This document shows positions 55,641 to 64,000 of a stretch of DNA of 64,000 nucleotides, in pieces. Source of the stretch: Linanthus parryae. Lineage: Eukaryota > Streptophyta > Magnoliopsida > Ericales > Polemoniaceae. The position numbers and the translations under genes were made by a program. The DNA lies in assembly GCA_023055425.1 (NCBI GenBank), contig JALGPY010000008.1, forward strand, positions 11,356,501-11,420,500. Reading direction: 5' to 3'. The stretch's first letter is position 1, and each line of letters begins with the position of its first letter. Below the pieces are notes generated by a model, which was not told where the DNA came from, ran no database searches, and worked only from the letters and a program-made list of their open reading frames with translations.

Positions 55641-56486
55641 TTCTCTGTTTTGAATTATATTTTTTAGTTTTATTTAATTGGTTTAAATTTATTTAGCGAA
55701 AGATACGGTGACAGATAAAAAAAACATCACATAGAGACAAGCCCTCCACCAAATAGCCTGAAGACAAGCAGCACTCCCTAAAAACTGAAAAAGATAATAA
55801 AAAACAAACCCCGAATCCTTAATGACAAGCTTAGACCACGTTAAAGGAGGATAACATCCTCAACCGTAAACTGAATGATTTATTCATAATCTGGGCTAAA
55901 AAAATATTAGATCATGTATCGTAACTTATTTACCAACTTAGATTCTCGCACAATTGCACTTATTTACACAACTTGAATCCGATGTGATTGATATTGTTAT
56001 ATTTGCTTAACAATATAACACAGATTGCAGTATTGCGACACAACAGCGACTACACGGAGCCAATGTGCAAACCCGGTGCACCCACATCGTCCAAGGGACT
56101 CAGGGTCTGACGGTAACCATGTTTAGGTTATAAACGCCTTGTATCAAGGATGGGTATACATCTCGTGTTTCAGGATGGAAGAAAACATAGTTAGCAAAGC
56201 TGACTGCAAAATCGTTATTGAAAGCATTGTTAGTTGGATTCTCTAACTTTCAACTTCTATTTGAATCTCTAGTTACAGCTTCCCATAAAGCTAGTGAAGC
56301 GCAACTGTTTTCCAAAGTTGTGTGTGGGAGTAAATGAGAGGAGCCGAAAGTTCGCAGGATTATTTGGGTTATTGATTTGAGCAATAGGAAGTGCCTTAAC
56401 TGTGACACTATTTTGAAATCTAGAAATAATAAGTTCAAAATATAAATATATTCATTCAGACATTAATAACTTAAAAGGGGGGTGCA
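55641..56486. other. Intergenic between genes C and D
   Basis: There is no supported gene. Around 56185-56230 the plus strand reads SKADCKIVIESIV, reminiscent of the RNase H ESDCKxVVE motif of LINE proteins, but it is too short to call. The rest is unassigned. Confidence 0.4.
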
Positions 56487-57647
56487 TCAGAAAGAAGGGG
56501 AGACCCAGATGGGAGGGCAATATTTACTGAGTGACGGTGCTCCTCGGTAGAAAGGTTCTACTGTCCCAGTTTCCATGTTGTAGATACCCATGTCCTTGCC
56601 GCCGCCGATTGCACCGCCAATAGTTGAATATCCATCATGATAGTCGTCAGTGAAGTAGATGCAATTGGCCTTGAGTCCAGCAGGGGAATGAACACATATT
56701 GCTGTATTGTTACCAACAAAGACTGATCTTCCTCCCAAATCATGAACCTCTTTCCACTTGGTGAAGCTTGTGTTGTTGGAATCATCATCAGCTACTGCTT
56801 TCAATACTATAAATCCACTTGTCTTGTACTCGTCTTGGCTAAGATCCAATACCTTCTTAACAAGGTGTAAAACACCACCACATTCCACAATGGAGAGTTG
56901 CCCCTCAATTATCAGTTCAGAGTCTACACCGCCTGGTACATGACCAACAGTCTCTAGAGTGGCTGATGAGGAGGAGCAAACAGCAGCACTCCTGATGCCA
57001 CCGAAAGCGTCAACTGCATAAAACTTATTATCCGTGTCATGGTATATCACATCAAGGTGGCCTGGAAACTGACTTCCTCCTACACGGTTCCATACCTTGT
57101 CACCAGGTTTCCAGAACACCAGCTCGGAATGCATTCCCATGATTACCACCAGTACATAGTCTTCTCTGGAAGGGCTAGCCGATAAAGCTGCTCTTGCTAC
57201 GTATCCCGTACGAGGTGTTAAACTATGTTCCTGTGTCTCTTCCTCGAACAACCTGTATGTTTTGAGGTGGGGAAGAGAAATCCTCGCCCGAGTTAATGGA
57301 TGGAGCAATTCCATTGCTCCTCCTTCATCTATGGTTATCAACCAGCCCATTGACTCGATGCACCACTTACCTCTCGCCTCGGGCAACTCATACTTGCGAA
57401 CCATACCTCCCTTTGATAGGCTTACAAACACACGACTACTGGAGGAGGACTCAGCAGCTTCTGTTGGATCTTCAGCCAACATAAGCCACGGAATTTGAGT
57501 AGATGGATGACCATTGAAGTTGCCTTTAACCGCTACGGATCTCCATGACTTGCAAACTCCACCGAAAGAAACAAAGTCTTCATAGAGATGTACCTTTCTG
57601 ACAATCGTTGTCAGAAGATCTGGTAAAAGTTGTTGCCAAATCGACAT
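56487..57647 (-). CDS. F-box/DUF295 protein (copy D)
   Basis: The product is 386 aa in one open frame. The start MSIWQQLLPDLLTTIVRKVHLYEDFVSF leads into GGVCKSWRSVAVKGNF, the F-box region. DUF295 follows with GKWCIESMGWLITIDEGGA, LLHPLTRARISLPHL, LSASPSREDYVLVVIMG, DVIYHDTDNKFYAVDAFGG, ANCIYFTDDYHDGY and DMGIYNMETGTVEPF. It is more diverged from A and C than they are from each other. A serine-rich insertion (AAESSSSSR, about residue 70) separates the F-box from the propeller region. The coding exon sits behind a long 5'UTR intron whose donor I place at 59495-59496. No damage is visible. Confidence 0.88.
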   Translation of the reverse strand: MSIWQQLLPDLLTTIVRKVHLYEDFVSFGGVCKSWRSVAVKGNFNGHPSTQIPWLMLAEDPTEAAESSSSSRVFVSLSKGGMVRKYELPEARGKWCIESMGWLITIDEGGAMELLHPLTRARISLPHLKTYRLFEEETQEHSLTPRTGYVARAALSASPSREDYVLVVIMGMHSELVFWKPGDKVWNRVGGSQFPGHLDVIYHDTDNKFYAVDAFGGIRSAAVCSSSSATLETVGHVPGGVDSELIIEGQLSIVECGGVLHLVKKVLDLSQDEYKTSGFIVLKAVADDDSNNTSFTKWKEVHDLGGRSVFVGNNTAICVHSPAGLKANCIYFTDDYHDGYSTIGGAIGGGKDMGIYNMETGTVEPFYRGAPSLSKYCPPIWVSPSF

Positions 57648-57879
57648 TGAAGGATTCTATTAGATTTGTTGCCTCCCTGTAGCTACAGTTAGTTGCAGCC
57701 ACAACTAGAAAGCAAGATACAAAGTTAGATTTGGAAGATTAGAGCTACATGACTACTCACTACTTATACTCATAATCATAATCATAGTCTTATTCCTGGT
57801 TTGTCAGTGTTGTTCAAACACAAAACTAGCATGTCTCTAAAATTTGTACTAACTACTAACCTTAGTAATGGCGAATCCG

Positions 57880-58165
57880 TTTCACCTACAGAAAAGGAGA
57901 TACTAATTATGCTTTCTTCCTAAAAAAATAGGTTCAATATATGAGAATTTACCAAAGAAGGTGAAAATAGTAAGAATGTCACACCGTAATTCTCCTCAAA
58001 TAAGTATTGGAAACACAGTTAGGCCTTACGTTAGACCTAAAGGTTTTGGTCTTTAGGGGTGTGCTCCCTCTCAAGTACAAGGTTCAAATTTCTTCAACCA
58101 CAAATACCTCCTTCCCTAAAAACTTAAGTATCTGAAGGAAACCAACAACTGTTCAAATTAATCTC
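57880..58165. repeat. 290-bp diverged direct repeat, copy 1, with SINE-like head
   Basis: It aligns with 58975-59265, for example GGTTTTGGTCTTTAGGGGTGTGCT against GGTTTTGGTCTTTTAGGGG at about 58042. The middle has a possible tRNA-like A box and a B box AAGGTTCAAATTTC (about 58078-58091), as in tRNA-derived SINEs. The similarity extends beyond that head on both sides. Confidence 0.6.
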
Positions 58166-58974
58166 AGAAAAACACAAAATATTACCATGTAACCTTGTTT
58201 CAGGTTCAGAAGCCATGACAGATTCATAGAGGACTATCCTGTTGAACATTCAATAGAAGTACCATTTGTTTCCGACATGCTCATGTTCTAGTATATACTC
58301 AGGCACTTCAAAAGAGGGTGGTCTTGATAGAACGAATGCAACAGGACTTGGGTCTATAGCATGGAATGCAAGTTCCTCTAGGTTAGTCAAGTTCAACTCT
58401 AGTCTACATTTTAATCCTTTCTATATTGTCAAGCACTTACCCTTTCAGGATTCACAAGACCACAATGAAGAAAAATCAACCACTATATTCTCATTCTGTG
58501 GTGACTTTTAATCAAAAAATTTATGGTATTAAGAGACCTATACTTATTTTTGGTTGATCCTGCATGAGAAATCAATCAACTAGTTCGACGTCAAAGCAGT
58601 TCAAGGTGGAACGGAAGGAGTCTAGTGGGTGGAGGTATTTACACAACGTAGGTGAAACAAACTAACAAAGTACATTCCTGTCCTCCAACAATCACCTGAG
58701 TGACTCTTTGGAAAATACAAGATAATTGATCAAAGAATCTTTAGTCAGCTACAACATTAAACAACTGCCGAGAAGGAAAGCGTTATAGAGATCACTTGAG
58801 CATGAGATGAAAGGATTGCTTGGTCAAAGAAAGATGATTGGTTTGGTGGGCATGTAAGAATTAGCAATCGGCATAACCGTATTTTTGGTTACTTGAGCTT
58901 GGCAAAAGATGTTATTTACGCTATAGAAGAATCAAGGTTGAACTTCTAACAACAGTAATGGGAGAATTCGTTCA

Positions 58975-59265
58975 ACCTATAAAGAAAAGAGAGAGATTCT
59001 TTATGCTTTTCTCAAAACAAATAGGTTCGAGATATGAAAACTTACCAAAGAAAGTGAAAAGTAGTGAGGAAGGTCACACCATAATTCTCCTTAGATAAAT
59101 ATTGAAAACACGGTTAGGCTTAGACCCAGTGGTTTTGGTCTTTTAGGGGTGTGCTTGCTCTCAACTCGCAAGTACAAGGTCCAAATTTCTTCAAGCCCCA
59201 AATATGCCCTTCACTAAAAGAGATTAACACATATCTAAAGGAAACCAACAGCTTGTTCAAACTAA
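58975..59265. repeat. 290-bp diverged direct repeat, copy 2
   Basis: Partner of 57880-58165, about 1.1 kb away. The possible B box here reads AAGGTCCAAATTTC (about 59176). The A box region CCCAGTGGTTTTGG is clearer than in copy 1. Confidence 0.6.
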
Positions 59266-59640
59266 TCCCAAATTAGCAACAGCAGTAGCAGATTCATAAA
59301 AAGACTTAATTTGAAATTTGAAGAGAAAAAACCCTCCAATTTAGTATTCAGCATATCACAAACATTACCAGTTCTAAAGTTTCATAACAGCGCAAGAAGT
59401 CAAATTCTGGTTTTTTCACAGATCATAAACACCAAACCCCAAAATTTACTTGCTTTCAAAGAACTGGATAACGTGAAAGTAAGAGTAGATTCGCACCTGG
59501 AGTTAACGGGAGTCTGAAGTCGGGGCTGGACTCAGAACACGAGGCCTAATCTTCTCCGTCGCCGGCGAGTCTGCTGCTACTAGCGACGTGAGAGCCTGGA
59601 GGGGACAATGGAATTTGTACTACTGTTTGCGCCTTTTGAG

Positions 59641-60067
59641 AGCCCAATTACAACTACAAGTTACGCCCCAATCCGGCCCATTGGCCCATCTCATTCAGTT
59701 TCATCTTGCTGACACTTAATTATATCAGTATAATTAACACCGTCAACTTTCATTAGAAAAAAAATGAAAAATATAAATAAAATTGAAAGTAAGAGGAGAA
59801 AATGTCACATTACCCGCTTTTGAAGCATTAAAATATAAAAAGACAAATCACTTATTGAACGGAAGTTAACGGTATTTGACAAATTGACCTAAGTGTTGTA
59901 ATTTTACAAATTACAGAGACGATTACTAGTAAAATCAGTACTGCATGTGGATAAGTGTCAGCGAGACGAAACTGGGTGGAGTTTTCTGTCAAAAGTTTAT
60001 TTAAATTCTAATGCATGTTTGATCATAATTGAAAAATCAGAGTCAATGAGTTGGTTGAAAATAATTT
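59641..60067. other. Upstream of gene D, no gene
   Basis: AT-rich sequence. I see no coding or repeat structure. It may hold the gene D promoter. Confidence 0.4.
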
Positions 60068-60075
60068 ACTATACA

Positions 60076-60498
60076 CAAGGCCGGCCCAAGACATTTGGGG
60101 GCCAAAGCGAGTAATAAATTCGGAGCCTCAAATTAATAAAAAATATACTTAAAATAGTTCGTTTAAAAAAAAAACATTTGTACACTTCTAATAATTGTGT
60201 GTAATATATTAGATTCATGTTAGCTATAATTAATGGTCTTCAACCTTACGATTTGTTGATAAGTACAACCACAAAAATTCACATTTGTCATCAACGAGAT
60301 TCGAACTTGGATCAAACTTGTGGAAAAAATATTTGTTACCACCAAAGCAACATAAAATCCATTAAATGCATACATTGAAGTATATAATTAACTGAATTAT
60401 ATCTATCTTTAAAATAAATTACAGGTAGAAATCGGGGCCCTGCCGTCCCGAGGGCCTAAGGCGGCCGCCTCATCTGCCTAGCTATAGGGCCGGCCCTG
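60076..60498. mobile_element. hAT-type MITE, 423 bp
   Basis: Terminal inverted repeats CAAGGCCGGCCC and (reverse) CAGGGCCGGCCC are flanked by a perfect 8-bp duplication ACTATACA (60068-60075 and 60499-60506). The 8-bp duplication and CA...TG ends place it in the hAT superfamily. It has no transposase. A GC-rich subterminal block (about 60435-60480) contrasts with an AT-rich core. Confidence 0.92.
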
Positions 60499-60591
60499 AC
60501 TATACATAATTTTCATCAATGCTAGAGTATTTACGATCATGAAATGTAATATTAACATCGAGCCGAGCCCGCGGATTTATTATATAACAAG

Positions 60592-61014
60592 TCAAGATGG
60601 CAACGGAGTTGGCCCACACTTAAAATTGGACTAGCCCGCACAAAATGACACAAAATCGCCCCCGCACCCTCCAACACCCTAGCCGGTGCGGTCCACCTCC
60701 TACACAAGCTGACCTGGCCCGCTGTACTCCTAAACCCACGCCAGCACGATCTGCCCCCGCCGGGTCAGGCCCAACCTAAGCAGTACATTTATTAATATAT
60801 TATTAATTTATATTTTATATATATTAATATTAAAAATATACATATGTAACATATTAATATTTAACCTCACCGGTTTAGGCATGGGACTGATGAAATTCAA
60901 GTTTTCCAATCGCTCAACTCGGCCCGCCCCTCTCTCCCCTCAACCTAGCCCCAGCGCAGCCAGCCCCCTCCCTCGCCGCCCCCTACAACCCGGCCTGCAC
61001 CGTTGACATCTTGA
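60592..61014. mobile_element. TIR element with 8-bp target duplication, 423 bp
   Basis: Ends TCAAGATGGCAACGG and (reverse) TCAAGATGTCAACGG are flanked by a perfect duplication ATAACAAG (60584-60591 and 61015-61022). The interior consists of two CCCGC-rich arms around an AT-rich core with TATATATTAATATTAA. It is non-coding. The duplication length fits hAT. The ends do not resemble the neighbouring MITE. Confidence 0.88.
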
Positions 61015-61022
61015 ATAACAAG

Positions 61023-61721
61023 GGCGACATGTGCAACCTCGTCAGATCTTTTTTGGTGCAACCCTTATTTTTTGAAATATTCTTTTTGTAGCACTGGGAT
61101 TTTAACTGCACAAGTATTTCAACGGTTGTTTGAACTTTGAAGTAAGCAATTAGGCAGGTGAAGATTTGAAAGAGTTTCTTGGCAATTCTAAATATCTTGA
61201 AAGCAAAAGCCACATCTAACTGATGACATCTTGGCAATTTGCAGATAAACAATATGATGTACATCTATCTACAGGAATAGAGCAAAATTATTTTTTTTTC
61301 AAGAACCACTCTTAACAGAGTAAAACTATCAAGGAAATCAACAACTCCAAATTCCTTTCACGCAATAGTCGCTGTAAGAATGACCGCCCTCTAGGATATC
61401 TTATCTACCGGGTGGTTTCAAGTAATGTGAAGGCAACCTCATCTCAGAATGATTTTACCTCTAGAAAGTAGTTAGTCTGATCATCTGATTATATACAATG
61501 AAGTTTCCTCATGAAGTTGCATTTCATGAGAGAACGCACTAGACACTCATCTAAAAAAAAAATGCATTGTAAAAGACTGCAAATTTCAACAGAAAAAGTT
61601 CAACAAAACTACAAAATAAATGAGCCATGCTTCGTCTACTCCAAAAGAAAAGAGGAGTTCAGAAAATACGTAATAAGTCCGAGAAGAGAGTAAAGCTAAT
61701 CTGAGTGCATGAGATTACAAA
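61023..61721. other. 3' flank of gene E
   Basis: I see no gene, repeat or element here. A short A run lies at 61553-61561. Confidence 0.45.
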
Positions 61722-62834
61722 TCAGAAAGAGGGAAAAACCCAAAGGGGCGGGCAAGAGTTGCTTAGCTGTGTATAAATTCCAGGGAGCGGCTCAATGGTT
61801 TTCCTCGCCAAGTCGTAAATACCCAGGTCCTCGCCACGACTCACATCTTCATAGTTCTCCAGATAGTAGTCATCCGTAAAGTAAATGCAATTTGGCTTGA
61901 TACCTGATGAAGCAGAAGGAACAACAGCTTTAGCAGCACCTTGACCAACAAAAATCGACACCCCTCCCAAATCATAGATCTCTTGCCACTTATTCAGGTC
62001 TCCCGAATCAAACTTGAATACTCTGAAATTCATAGTCCAGTAACTATCATCATAACGAGATAAGTCGCGTACCCTGCAAACAACTAGTAAGTGGCCTCCA
62101 GATTCGACCAAGTAGGTCTCTCCATCCGGCTGTATTACCGCAGATATACGTCCTTGTCCAACAATTGGCGCGGTTCCAGAATTCAAATTGCAAAGACGAA
62201 GCTCTCCTGTGATATTCATTGCATAAATCTGATCCTTGTAGTAGATGACATCATGGCATACAACAGAGGACTCTGGTTCAATCACAGTCCAGTTACTGTT
62301 GCCGGGTTTCCAAAAGGCAGGGTAATAACCTGACCCAATGAGGATCATTAGGACATAGTCTTGGGTGACAGAAGGACTAGCGGATAACACTGCTCGGCGT
62401 ATCAATGACTTGGGTGAGAGCCACTCATCGCCGCCCTCCTTATGGGATTTGTAGTATTTGTATCTTGTTGGGTGAGGGAGAGGAATCCGAACCCAAGTGA
62501 GAGGATGAAGCAGTTCCGCGTTTCCGTGTTCGTCTGCGGTTACTAACCAACCCATAGAACTAAAGCAGTGTTTCCCTCTCGCTTCAGGTAGATGTACTCT
62601 ATGAACCATACCTCCCTTTCTTAGGCTTGCAAAGCCTCGAACATTGGGGTTTTCTTCATCTTCTGCGAGCATAAGCCATGGAACTTGAGAAGGAGACTGA
62701 TGGAAGTTATCCTTAACAGCAACAGATCTCCATGAGCGGCAAACCCCACCAAAAGCAACAAAGTCTTCGTATATGCCGAGCTTTTTGACGATCATTGTCA
62801 GAAGATCGGGCATAAGTTGATTCCACTTCGCCAT
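61722..62834 (-). CDS. F-box/DUF295 protein (copy E)
   Basis: The frame is open from 62912, but I start it at 62834 (MAKWNQLMPDLL), giving 370 aa. The paralogs start at the same place, and a splice acceptor (GGTTGCAG/CTCAAATA, exon edge 62889) lies between the two ATGs, so the upstream ATG would be intronic. F-box region: LMPDLLTMIVKKLGIYEDFVAFGGVCRSWRSVAVKDNF. DUF295 hallmarks: GKHCFSSMGWLVTADEHG, LLHPLTWVRIPLPHP, VLSASPSVTQDYVLMILIG, DVIYYKDQIYAMN, IKPNCIYFTDDYY and DLGIYDLARKTIEPL. It is the most diverged member of the array and lacks the serine-rich linker of A and D. It is intact and probably an SCF adaptor of unknown target. Confidence 0.86.
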   Translation of the reverse strand: MAKWNQLMPDLLTMIVKKLGIYEDFVAFGGVCRSWRSVAVKDNFHQSPSQVPWLMLAEDEENPNVRGFASLRKGGMVHRVHLPEARGKHCFSSMGWLVTADEHGNAELLHPLTWVRIPLPHPTRYKYYKSHKEGGDEWLSPKSLIRRAVLSASPSVTQDYVLMILIGSGYYPAFWKPGNSNWTVIEPESSVVCHDVIYYKDQIYAMNITGELRLCNLNSGTAPIVGQGRISAVIQPDGETYLVESGGHLLVVCRVRDLSRYDDSYWTMNFRVFKFDSGDLNKWQEIYDLGGVSIFVGQGAAKAVVPSASSGIKPNCIYFTDDYYLENYEDVSRGEDLGIYDLARKTIEPLPGIYTQLSNSCPPLWVFPSF

Positions 62835-64000
62835 TGAAGGAGTCGGATAGATTTCTTCGTCCCTTCCTGTATCAGTGTATGTATTTGAGCTGCAACCGCA
62901 ACTGGAAGGCAAAACACAAAGTTAGACTGTTCTCTCCATTAAGTTGACATTATCACATGACTACTAAGTACTAACAATTTCTAGTAACATTCAAGTCCTT
63001 GCTTTTAATTGTCTTTCTCAACAGGAAAAATAAACATGGTATTATTGAAACTATGACTTCAAAAAGAAGCTCAACATTTAAGTCTGCTTCCCTATCCCAC
63101 CATCAACTAGAAAGCTCTTCAACATACTCTCCATCTCTTCCTCCCTGAACCCCAAAGTTGCAAAGTACTCCATTCTTGTAATTTTATATGTCTTGTGCTA
63201 ACATTCTTAGATGCATCTTTCGTGCAAATGTTACTGCTGGATCTCATCGAATTTGTCAAGATATCACATCTCTGATATTCTTTCAATTACATGTATGTTT
63301 GGTAGGGATGTTCTGCCCGGAAATACAAAACATATGGATGTTTTAGAAACCTCAAGTCGAATTCGAGATTCCAGCCTCTCAAATGAACATTTGAATCCCT
63401 TCTCAACTCTCAAGTTGAAACGAGATTTCTGAAACATCAATGTTTTGGTACATTTTGCACTCAAATGGACATTCGGATCCTTTCTCAACTTTCAACACAA
63501 GGAACTTGGAATTTCTCATAGAAATATCTTATCTTTGGCATGCCTCATGGTTCGAAACAGAGATATACAATTCTTGACTCAACCAGTACCACTCACACCA
63601 CTGCTCATCCTTTCTCCACCTCCTAAAGCTCCAGACTTGAGCTCTCAAAAAAAAAAAAAAAAAAAAAAAAAAACATCAACCAGTACCACTCACACCACTG
63701 CTCATCCTTTCTCCACCTCCTAAAGCTCCAGACTTGAGCTCTCAAAAAAAAAAAAAAAAAAAAAAAACTCGAGCCCCAAACCCACCTTCTCCATTTCTGT
63801 CTTAGCCATCAAATTCAATCAAAAAAATTGAACACAATCACCCTCTCTTCGTAGCCACAAATCTCAGCCTAATACCAACCAGATAAGAAATTAGAACAGA
63901 GGAGAACACTGCCGTCAATCCCATATGAAACTAGAACAGAGGAGATAAGTTCCAAAGGTTTATTTCGTCAATTCTGACCTTAAACACCAAACTGCAGCCC
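62835..64000 (-). other. Gene E leader and upstream region
   Basis: Leader to about 62889, then probably a 5'UTR intron by analogy with copies A-D. I cannot place its first exon, which may lie beyond the window. The only structure is the tandem poly(A)-containing repeat at 63581-63767. Confidence 0.4.
63581..63767. repeat. Two 97-bp units each ending in a poly(A) run
   Basis: AACCAGTACCACTCACACCA starts at 63581 and 63678. Both units run to GAGCTCTC followed by A runs of about 27 (63647-63673) and 24 (63744-63767). The non-A parts are identical. Confidence 0.92.

Larger units (their letters stand above)
57648..59640 (-). other. 5'UTR intron and first exon of gene D
   Basis: The minus strand shows a donor CTCCAG/GTGCGAATC at 59495-59496. 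The first exon (about 59497-59640) contains CGCCGGCGACGGAGAAGATT, similar to exon 1 of A-C. The intron contains a direct repeat of about 290 bp (57880-58165 and 58975-59265). I see no separate gene. Confidence 0.45.

Noticed and set aside
55338..55667. Plus-strand frame of 109 codons with a 30-residue repeat (FQRPEERDR)
   Set aside because: The repeat comes from a 90-bp DNA duplication whose period is a multiple of three. The minus strand shows exon-1 similarity to the DUF295 genes. I see no homology or start context for a plus-strand gene.
56185..56235. RNase H-like peptide SKADCKIVIESIV
   Set aside because: About 13 residues of similarity with stops on both sides is too little to call a LINE remnant.

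Overview
This is plant nuclear DNA, most probably from a eudicot. The evidence is split genes with GT-AG introns, a tandem array of F-box/DUF295 genes, a GDSL esterase, Copia LTR retrotransposons primed by initiator-Met tRNA, an L1-type LINE, and Stowaway-like and hAT-like MITEs. I cannot name the species. About two thirds of the window is mobile DNA.

Host genes. Five F-box/DUF295 copies lie on the minus strand: A (4430-5575), B (pseudogene, about 20026-21117), C (53286-54446), D (56487-57647) and E (61722-62834). A-D share a layout: one coding exon, a splice acceptor shortly upstream of the ATG, a 5'UTR intron of roughly 1-2 kb, and a small noncoding first exon. B is decayed, and its 5'UTR intron is split by about 24 kb of nested retroelements, so its first exon now lies near 48.1 kb. 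The only other host gene is a five-exon GDSL esterase (14747-18997, plus strand, 398 aa). A full-length LINE (8916-14450) sits about 280 bp upstream of its start codon.

Nested retroelements, 21.2-45.3 kb. A short-LTR Copia element (minus strand) is in B's intron. At 25561 it was hit by a second Copia family (469-bp LTRs, plus strand). That insertion is now a complex: LTR1, near-intact gag-pol, LTR2, a coding-degenerate relative, LTR3, leader, a 35-bp fold-back loop, inverted leader, truncated inverted LTR4. A 600-bp direct repeat of the host Copia gag region flanks the complex. Both novel joints carry 4-5 nt microhomology, as expected for replication template switching. A second copy of the coding-degenerate relative fills 1-3896.

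Other mobile DNA. In the region around B's former promoter there is a solo LTR (46145-46514), a Stowaway-like MITE (47575-47833), a hAT-like MITE (48176-48374) and an intact non-autonomous LTR element (48857-52318; identical 205-bp LTRs, CCATA target duplication). Two TIR elements of 423 bp each, with perfect 8-bp target duplications, lie at 60076-60498 and 60592-61014. Paralogous empty sites in the A block show that several of these insertions came after the A/B duplication.

Most unusual signal. The non-autonomous element at 48857-52318 has no coding capacity. Instead its interior carries about twenty short stem-loop units whose arms differ from unit to unit but stay complementary, around a near-constant 5-nt centre (TTCAG/TTCTG on the plus strand). 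A second box type, CGCT-N3-4-AGCG, precedes them. This looks like an RNA or DNA structural array, and I know of no description of it.
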